A stretch of 64,000 bases of DNA, taken from Plasmodium coatneyi (Eukaryota > Apicomplexa > Aconoidasida > Haemosporida > Plasmodiidae). Numbering within the stretch: position 1 is the stretch's first letter; the number at the start of each line of letters is the position of its first letter. Positions 57,126-64,000 of this stretch are shown piece after piece. Both the position numbers and the translations under genes were made by a program. Under the pieces are notes generated by a model. It made no database searches. It was not told the DNA's origin and was given only the letters and a program-made list of their open reading frames with translations. The stretch spans positions 124,001 through 188,000 of the forward strand of contig NC_033556.1 of the NCBI RefSeq assembly GCF_001680005.1, read 5' to 3'.

Positions 57126-59534
57126 ATGGAACTGGAACACTTCGACATCGGCATAAACCGAGTGGAACAGAGAGACGAGAAGGTCTACTACGTCATCCTA
57201 ATTCAGTACAAAGACCTAAAGTACGAAACGAGTAGGAGGTACAGCGAATTTGAAGAGCTCCACTGGGAGTTACTCCACATGGGTTTTTCAGCCCTGCCAA
57301 ATTTACCCAAGAAAAAATTAATGGCTTACAAAAACGTAGAATATATAAACTACCGAAAAAAGGTACTAAATTCTTACCTGCACAATTTATTTATCCGAGC
57401 GGATGTAAGATGTTGTGCTTTGTTTCTGAATTTTATTTTATTTTACGACAAAATTAATTTATCCGTGGAGGTAGTAAAAACCAAGCTGTTAAACAGCATA
57501 GGATCGCAAAAATTTTCCTTGAGCGATTTGTATATTAACGAAAAATACAATTTTATCATTTGTGTATATGAAGATAAGAGTAATTTAAGCAAGTTGGGAA
57601 AATTGTGGTCCATTATTGAGCCAGACATAGTTGGGGAGATAAAAATCTTCACTTATAATAACGACTTGACGTCTACATTTTGCGAAACGTACAAAGAACA
57701 AACCGTATATAAGGCTAGAAATATCGTGTGTGCAGAATCGCAAAATGAAGTGATCATATCAGGGGATGATGGAAAAATCCACATTTATAAAATTGACACC
57801 CAGTTGCTAACCCTAACTTATGTAAAAAATATTCCTTGCCATAATGACACCATTTTAAAAATGATGAGTTTTAGTGGCGATTTATTTTGCACCTGCGGTT
57901 ATGATAACGCCTTTAGGTTGTTACGATTTAGTGATTATAAAATTCTGAGTGGGGGAAGATGCAACAAACGTCTGGACAAGGATAAAATTACTACATGTCA
58001 CCTGCTCAACTATGGAAATATCGTCCTTGGAACCGACTGTTCTGTTTTCTTTATTTACAATATGATGACCAATCCGCCTCTCTACCTAGACACCAAGAAA
58101 CTCAAAAATGGCGAAAAAATTAACTGCTTCGCTAACACGGATAAGTACCTATTTATAGGGTACGACAACATCATTGCGTGCTACAATTATCATTATAACA
58201 GTGAGGCAAAAAATGGGAGAAGTCTAAATTTAAGTGGGACCTTCTCAGAATGTGTGCCTCACGAGGATCCACCTGGTGGTAGCCACAACTATGCGCAAAC
58301 CAGCGAAAAGGAGCCTGTCTTGACCAAACTAATAGTAGACAACAACATGTCGGCACAGTACATCCCACCATTGCTCTTCGACAATACTGTCCTCTCCCTA
58401 AGCGTTAACAAAGAGAAAAAAGTACTCTACGCAGGGTATGAAGACGCAATTGTTATCTGGTCCATAACCAGCGGTCTCATCATTTCGGCCTTCCATGGGC
58501 ATACAAACGGGGTGCACTTTTTAAATTTTTTGAGCAGTTCAGGTTTTTTACTCTCAGGGGGAGACGGGGGGAATTTGAAAGTATGGAAAAATGACATAGA
58601 TAATTTTCAAATATGGAAGCCGAAAAGGAGGAGGAGTTACAAAACCAACGAACCGGCAGGGATCACCCCCCAATCCGTCTACGCCGAATCCTCTCCCCAC
58701 AGAAACAGTCAGCATAACAATTTCAATTTTAACGAGAGCGAAGATGGGGACGACCCCGATAACAGGAGCAATCCGCAAAGCGAGACCATGTCTATTGACC
58801 ACTTGTTGGGAGAAACGAACAAAAAATACGACTACCAAGTGTATGATACGTCTAACTACAAGAAAGACCTACTTAATTACAATGCATCAACAAATATAAA
58901 CAGTGTTAACTCCTCCAGAAGTAACGTTTTTTACGATAAAAGTATGAGCAATGCACCTCAGGAGTTTCTATCCGATGCAAGCAACCTGGATGTCTGTATA
59001 CTCACAAACCTGGAAGACAAAGGCCGAAGCGTTAGCTACGATTGTGACGTTGATGAAAATTTTAGCAAAGCAGATAACTCCTTTCACGCACCACATTATG
59101 GCCAGGACTTTCAGCAGAATCATTTGGATTATTGCGTAGTAAATGAGGATGTAAAGTTCGATCATGGTGGTCAAAATGAGGAACGTTACCAGCATGGTCA
59201 GTATAACCTGCGTGATCACAAAGATTACGGCGTGCCTCCCATTCAACGGGATGAATACGAAACGTACTACGAGAAGGGGGGTTCCTACAGAAAGACAGAA
59301 CACGATGATAATCACCATAGCATTGCTCACCGAAGCGTGCCCCACCAGTTGGACGTGCATGGAGAAAATTACAACAGCGATACTGCCCCTCAAGTGCAGC
59401 AAAACTCCGATGGGGGGGCACCCAATTCAATAGATATGAAGCACAATAATGAGGACGACCAGTTCAGTAACTTAAAGAGGGACATCGTTTACGTCAGTGA
59501 CGAGGACGATGATTTGATTTCAGCCTTTAGGTAG
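57126..59534 (+). CDS. PX1: PX-domain phosphoinositide-binding protein with a WD40-type propeller (PX1-like)
   Basis: The ATG at 57126 (CACACCATGGAA) is chosen over the upstream TTG in the same frame; the product is 802 residues. Residues ~5-110 form a PX domain: RRYSEF (37-42) supplies the Arg that contacts the 3-phosphate of PI3P, LPNLPKKK (57-64) the proline-rich loop, and YRKKVLNSYL (76-85) the second basic contact. Residues ~200-485 contain beta-propeller-like blades: VIISGDDGKIHIYKI, LFCTCGYDNAFRLLRF, VLYAGYEDAIVIWSI and FLLSGGDGGNLKVWK. The last ~310 residues are Asn/Asp/His/Ser-rich and disordered. P. falciparum PX1 is reported to bind PI3P and to act in haemoglobin uptake and food-vacuole delivery; the same role is inferred here. 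No transmembrane segment, so membrane recruitment is through the PX domain. Confidence 0.85.
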   Translation: MELEHFDIGINRVEQRDEKVYYVILIQYKDLKYETSRRYSEFEELHWELLHMGFSALPNLPKKKLMAYKNVEYINYRKKVLNSYLHNLFIRADVRCCALFLNFILFYDKINLSVEVVKTKLLNSIGSQKFSLSDLYINEKYNFIICVYEDKSNLSKLGKLWSIIEPDIVGEIKIFTYNNDLTSTFCETYKEQTVYKARNIVCAESQNEVIISGDDGKIHIYKIDTQLLTLTYVKNIPCHNDTILKMMSFSGDLFCTCGYDNAFRLLRFSDYKILSGGRCNKRLDKDKITTCHLLNYGNIVLGTDCSVFFIYNMMTNPPLYLDTKKLKNGEKINCFANTDKYLFIGYDNIIACYNYHYNSEAKNGRSLNLSGTFSECVPHEDPPGGSHNYAQTSEKEPVLTKLIVDNNMSAQYIPPLLFDNTVLSLSVNKEKKVLYAGYEDAIVIWSITSGLIISAFHGHTNGVHFLNFLSSSGFLLSGGDGGNLKVWKNDIDNFQIWKPKRRRSYKTNEPAGITPQSVYAESSPHRNSQHNNFNFNESEDGDDPDNRSNPQSETMSIDHLLGETNKKYDYQVYDTSNYKKDLLNYNASTNINSVNSSRSNVFYDKSMSNAPQEFLSDASNLDVCILTNLEDKGRSVSYDCDVDENFSKADNSFHAPHYGQDFQQNHLDYCVVNEDVKFDHGGQNEERYQHGQYNLRDHKDYGVPPIQRDEYETYYEKGGSYRKTEHDDNHHSIAHRSVPHQLDVHGENYNSDTAPQVQQNSDGGAPNSIDMKHNNEDDQFSNLKRDIVYVSDEDDDLISAFR

Positions 59535-61329
59535 TCCCTCTTTTTTTCTTTTTTTTTTTTAAGTTCATTTTTGGATTCACTACTTTTGTGTGGAACGCGT
59601 CCCACGTGTGCGCCAATTGTGTTCCCCTCTTGGGGACAGTTTTGTTCCACCTTCGCACATGGTGCATCACGTGGATGCATCTTTTCTCCTTATTTTTTTT
59701 TATTTTTTTTTTTTGTGTGATAATGTGTGCCCCTCATAATGTGCGGAGGCAACCATTTCTTTTGTGAGCACCCAACCTGCTTCAACACAACGGCTGAAGA
59801 ACTTCCGCCAAATGCGTGCGCCATTATCGGAGGTGTAAACATTTGCAAAGACAGTCCCTACTTCATCTTCTCGCCCTATTCTGCCTTTTTCACAATGTTA
59901 ACACACTCTTGCAGCAGCCATTTGATCATATTCCCTGCTGGCATGTTCAAAATATACATCCCACAATTACTCCACATGGAATTCAAGAACTCGGTGAAAT
60001 ATACTGCACAATCCACATGTAGGCTTTTCATATATGTCATATATGTACTATATAAATCGTACTTATCCCACTGAGTGGATGTTCCTTCGAATAGATTTCC
60101 AATTTCTTAAAATATCCACATAAGAGAATTCTTCTTTTTAATTTTTCTCTTCAAATTTTGGGAACTCCTATTATGAGAATAATATGAGCAGCTATGTAAT
60201 TTACTAGTTCCCCTTTTTATTTTTTCCCGTACATTCAGAAAAAAACGACATTCAATTTTTGCATGGTTGATGGATTGAGATCCTCTTTGCTTGGAAGAAA
60301 TTTCCACATTAGATCATGTGCCCAGTCATTTGTATAGTCGAACACTATTATTTTTTTCTATGTTTTTATATAGTATACCATATATATGTTTCATGCTAAA
60401 TATGAAAGAATAAGATTTTTCACTGACTCGAAAAAAGAAAAAAAAGGATCGTGTGGCATATGTTAAACATTTTTCAGAGAAAAACATGCGTTAAAAGGAA
60501 AAAAGGAATGTACAAAAATTATTGATTTATCATTATCTGTTTTTTTGCATTTCTTTTTTTTTATGTTCATATATATATGTATAATCATCGTCCCCGATGC
60601 AGCCCTCATTTGTATTGTTCTCCTTGCGTTAGCCTAAGCAACGGTGCATTTTTTGCATGTAGATTTTTTTTTAATATTTATTCGTTCTGCATGTTCTCTG
60701 CAATTTTCTTGTATTTATCCGTTTCTGACTTCTTTTTTTTTATATTTTTTTTTGTAGTTCAATTTTATATAAAAGTACTTGTTAATTTTCCTTGAGTTGT
60801 TCTAAGATACATTGTTTCTGTTAAAATTTCAGATAATTCTGTTCCGGCTTTTTTTTTTTTTTCTTTTTTTCGGATAATTATAGAATATATATGACGTGAA
60901 AATGCTGTACATTGATAAAATAAGAAAAATGAAAATAAAATAAAAAAAGAAAATTTTCCACTGTGTTCCAAGCTGAGCCGACAGTGCAAATATTATGTAT
61001 ATTATTGGTAAATAACATATTAAGCATTTTGCAATTGAGAACGACATCTGTATAGCAACATTTTATACTATATACGATTTCCTTATTTTTTTTTTTTTAC
61101 CATTAAACATAATAATATATAGTATATTTTTTTCATTTTCTTTTTTAGTTTTAATTATAAAAGCACAGAAAAAATAGAAAGACAGGGAAAGAGAAAAAAA
61201 AAAAATAAAAAAAGGGACATTTTTACTAATAATTTTTTATTCAAAAAAAAAGGAGAACAAATATTAATGTGTTGTTTAACCCTTTTTATATAGAGCTTCA
61301 CGCATAATTTACACATAATATAGAACAAA
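59535..61329. promoter_or_regulatory. Tandem intergenic region, promoter of the two-exon gene
   Basis: About 1.8 kb, becoming notably more AT-rich from about 60,050 onward than the other gaps. It should hold the 3' UTR of the PX1-like gene and the promoter and long AT-rich leader of the gene at 61330. Small open frames at 59727-60074 have no recognisable motif. No RNA gene was seen. Confidence 0.5.
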
Positions 61330-62788
61330 ATGGCTCATAGTATAGGCTCTCCGTACACCCTGTACTCCGTGGTGGACGTTGACAAACCATTCACTTCCTT
61401 TAGTGATAATTATTATGTGTCCGAACCTTACAACCCCCCGTACACCCCGGTAATTAGTAGCATGTTTCACGGAAGCTTCCCATGTTATTACGTAGATGAT
61501 GATGGTTATTATTATATTGAAGAGGAAGATTTTCTTATGAAGAAACCAAAAATCGTTGAAGATCCCAAACCAGACGAAAATAAAACAGAGGAAGTCGAAA
61601 ATAAAGCGGAGAACGTGGACAGCACGAATAAAAAGATGACCTTATTTCAAGCGGTTATGATCGTCGTTCTTTTCATGCGATGGGGTGTAAGTTTGAAATA
61701 GCAGAAATTATTACTGCGTGTGCGTTGCATTCGTTTTGCTGCTAGCGAATGTGTCGAAAATTGCGCAAATTGATGTGCATAATAAATGTGCGCTAAAACG
61801 CGTGACCAGCGTTGAAAAGGTGAAACAACAATGCACACACAAAAAATACAAACTTCCTACACTCCCAACTTTTCTGCAGAGGCGTAACTCCACTAGACTA
61901 ATAAAAAAGCACGAAGCGAGGAAGCAACTATTACTGTACCTGGACCTAATGAACACAAAAATTAAAAAGGACGATCTTAAGATGGAAAAGAAAAAAAAAA
62001 AAATGGAGGCAAAAATAAAAAAGGAAGAAGAAGATATGGAGGTAAAATGGAAAGACAAAAGAGCAGCAATCAGGCAAAAAATAGCCAAGAACCCATCGAA
62101 AGACATTTTACCCGGTATAGGCCCATTCTACGACCACGACAAAATCCTCTTGGATAAAAAGTTGGATATTATAGATATGAATTATGAGAAGTGTAAATTT
62201 AATAAGAAGAAACGATGGAAAGCTATGAGGGAATCTTATCGTAAAGAGCTCAATAAGCTACAGAAGAAACAGGACGAGAGGAAAATGAAGAAGTGCGTAC
62301 GAATGTTTTGGTTTGAGGAGAAGTGGAATTTTGGACCCACAACAGTAAGAGGATTCTTGAAACAGAAACGACGGAAATGCGATTTACAGGAAATGTATTG
62401 TACCACGAATGAAAAGTTAAAAGAAAGAAAGGAAGGGAAGGATGAAACGGAAGGAGCAGAGGAGGTTGGAGGAAGTGAAAAAGAAGAAGAGGAAGAACTC
62501 GACGTGGACAAGGATAGTTATGATGACAAGGATGACGATGATGATGACGACGAATCAGCGGACGACTCACTCACCGAAGAAGAAAGCGAAGTGGATGAAA
62601 CGGAAAATGATGACGATGAGGAAGAAGAAGAAGAGGAAGCGGAGGAAGAAGAAGTAGACGATGATAGTGACGAGGAGGACGACGATGAGGATGAGGAAGA
62701 TGATGAAGGTGATACAGAGGAGGAGGATAAGCAGGACGATACGGACGAGGACGATGATGGGTATTATGAAAATTATGATTATTATTAG
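61330..62788 (+). CDS. Two-exon protein with internal hydrophobic segment and Asp/Glu tail, exported-protein-like
   Basis: The ATG at 61330 (ACAAAATGGC) begins exon 1 (61330-61684), which is joined to exon 2 (61746-62788) to give 465 residues. Exon 1 encodes a Tyr/Pro-rich N-terminus (YVSEPYNPPYTPV), an acidic KTEEVENKAEN linker and a hydrophobic segment MTLFQAVMIVVLFMRW at the splice junction. A short first exon ending in a recessed hydrophobic segment is the usual plan of Plasmodium exported proteins. Exon 2 is basic (KKKKKMEAKIKK; MFWFEEKWNFGPTTV with three aromatic/Trp positions) and then almost purely acidic for ~110 residues. I find no canonical PEXEL (RxLxE/Q/D) after the hydrophobic segment, so export is inferred from gene plan only and could be PEXEL-independent. 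Unspliced, exon 1 would read as a 123-residue single-span protein. A coding-like extension follows the stop. Confidence 0.65.
61685..61745 (+). other. Predicted 61-nt intron
   Basis: The donor GTGTAAGT and the acceptor TTTTGCTGCTAG join exon 1 (phase 1) to the exon 2 frame. The pyrimidine-rich acceptor tract explains why the intron itself translates as a hydrophobic string. The stronger-looking donor GTAAGT two bases later (61687) would be out of phase with this acceptor; a donor at 61691 is also in phase. Confidence 0.6.
62460..62785 (+). repeat. Low-complexity GAT/GAA/GAG tract encoding an Asp/Glu tail
   Basis: About 110 codons are almost entirely Asp and Glu with scattered Ser, Thr, Lys and Tyr, encoded by mixed GAT/GAC and GAA/GAG. 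There is no fixed repeat period, unlike the 24-bp array at 6541. The tail ends with a Tyr-rich YYENYDYY. Confidence 0.85.
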
Positions 62789-62842
62789 GATTATAACAGT
62801 TCCATTTACGGCTACTACGACAAGAATGATTATTATTCTTAA
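62789..62842 (+). other. In-frame, composition-matched extension after the TAG stop
   Basis: After the TAG at 62786-62788 the same frame reads DYNSSIYGYYDKNDYYS and ends at TAA 62840-62842. The Tyr/Asp/Asn content continues that of the last coding residues, unlike ordinary 3' UTR. Confidence 0.55.
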
Positions 62843-63198
62843 ACGCTTTGTTTTGAAATGATCGATGCAGCATTTTTCACAATTTTGTTAACCTTAATGA
62901 TAAAATAAGTCGCATCGACATGTAAAAAAATGTGAACAGAGTTTTGAGCTCATTAATAAATTAGGAGGACGGAATTTTTTGTAAAAATTGTTTTTAACTG
63001 TTCATAATGGTTGATAATTATTACCCCCCAAAAAAAAAGAAATGAAGGAAAGTTTAGGAATGAGCACATGGGCAAGTGCAAATTTAAATCCTGTGTAAAG
63101 TTTTTACGCATTACATAAATATATCGTAAATGGGCATACGTTTACGCCCCCCGCCACTGAGTGTGTCCCCTCCCGTGCGCATTAGTATATACCCCTTT

Positions 63199-63229
<31 letters not shown>

Positions 63230-64000
63230 GTGTGTGTTCCTCAAATGCGTAACACGAATATTATAAACCAACTACCCCCCCGGCGGGGGCGCGGGCATAG
63301 TAAATTAAATTTTGTAGAAGCGTGGCAACAGATATTTGGAACGCGCCCAAACGGATTTTCCACTTTATGGTAAACCACACGGGGAAGAAAAATGCCAGGG
63401 GGGCCATATTCTCCCCCGTATTCTTTTTGCACAATTTGCGCATGTATATAAATATAATTGTGTATATGTGTAATTACGTGTATGTGCACTTTCTATGAGC
63501 ATGCAAGATTTCCCACGACACGTCTCTCCACACATAGAGAGAACAATCACCGCAGAAGGTACCATAGAACGGAAAAAAAAGGGGGGGTTCGACTGCCCAT
63601 TTTCTCTTTTTTTCCTTGTTTTGCTCTTTAATTCCCTTTTTGTCAAATAAGTGTAAAATGTGCTTTTGATGGCGTGGCAACATTCATGTTATGCTTTAGA
63701 CCACCAACTGTGCATCTTTCTTAACCAGTTTTTCTTTTTTTGCGCAAAAAAAAAAGAAAAAGGATATTTATAAAGGATTCGCGGGAAGAACAGATAACAC
63801 AATTTTTCCGCATTAAGTAATGTCTCACATTCTGATGATTACATTTTTAATAAATAAATGTATAAAATTATGTTCCATGAAAATAGTTCCCCTACCCCCT
63901 TTTTTTTTTTTTTCTTTCTTTCTTTTTTTTGGTTTATATTGAGAAAAAAAGGAGTGGCTTGGCTTTTCCTCCTGCTTCTACTGCTTTTTTTTTTTTTTTT
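62843..64000. other. 3' flank, AT-rich intergenic DNA to window end
   Basis: About 1.2 kb with T tracts at 63193-63229 and 63901-63914 and a short GC-rich hairpin-like patch at 63275-63296 (C7, CGG, then G runs). No gene start, telomeric repeat or RNA gene was recognised. Confidence 0.5.

Noticed and set aside
61718..61745. Signal peptide MCVAFVLLLANVSKIAQ at the start of the second frame of the right-hand gene
   Set aside because: It would need a GTG start, and the hydrophobic string is the translation of the pyrimidine-rich intron acceptor. Splicing to exon 1 fits phase.

Overview
The window is nuclear DNA of a malaria parasite (Plasmodium). The evidence is giant, mostly intronless genes with Asn/Lys/Glu-rich low-complexity inserts, very AT-rich intergenic DNA packed with poly(dA:dT) tracts, and AAAATG-like start contexts. 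Coding DNA is only moderately AT-rich, which points to the vivax/knowlesi/cynomolgi (simian) clade rather than P. falciparum. The species cannot be fixed from sequence alone. Gene naming here rests on motif reading and remembered family sequences; no search was run.

Layout. Left part (1-7.1 kb): a small secreted Cys-rich protein on the minus strand diverges, across 3.3 kb of promoter-type DNA, from a plus-strand coiled-coil gene at 4295-7065. That gene resembles the outer-dynein-arm docking complex subunit ODAD1/CCDC63 and carries a 24-bp minisatellite in its acidic tail. Centre-left (7.9-29.6 kb): two giant minus-strand genes lie in tandem. The first (7959-19480) resembles the 60S ribosome-assembly scaffold URB1/Npa1; the second (20826-29597) is a 2923-residue helical protein I do not recognise. 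Centre (32.6-55.1 kb): two genes with N-terminal multi-span membrane domains and very long hydrophilic tails (32661-42623 and 49491-55079) flank a minus-strand NSUN2/Trm4-type RNA m5C methyltransferase (43319-46579). Right part (57.1-62.8 kb): a PX-domain plus WD40-type phosphoinositide-binding protein (PX1-like), then a two-exon gene with an internal hydrophobic segment and an Asp/Glu tail, resembling genes of subtelomeric exported proteins.

The genes do not form an operon; each has its own promoter region. Themes are nuclear RNA and ribosome biology (URB1-like, NSUN2-like), membranes and trafficking (two polytopic proteins, PX1), the male-gamete axoneme (ODAD1-like) and the host-parasite interface (Cys-rich secreted protein, exported-type protein).

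Two reading frames are broken, and both breaks have the same signature: one base appears to be missing from a homopolymer (13 A at 4562-4574; 6 C on the plus strand at 17363-17368). The simplest reading is homopolymer under-calling in the assembly, but slippage or unannotated introns are not excluded. The most likely undescribed items are the ODAD1-like and URB1-like assignments, the 2923-residue protein, the GC-rich structured island near 20.05-20.23 kb, and the in-frame stop followed by a composition-matched extension at 62786-62842.
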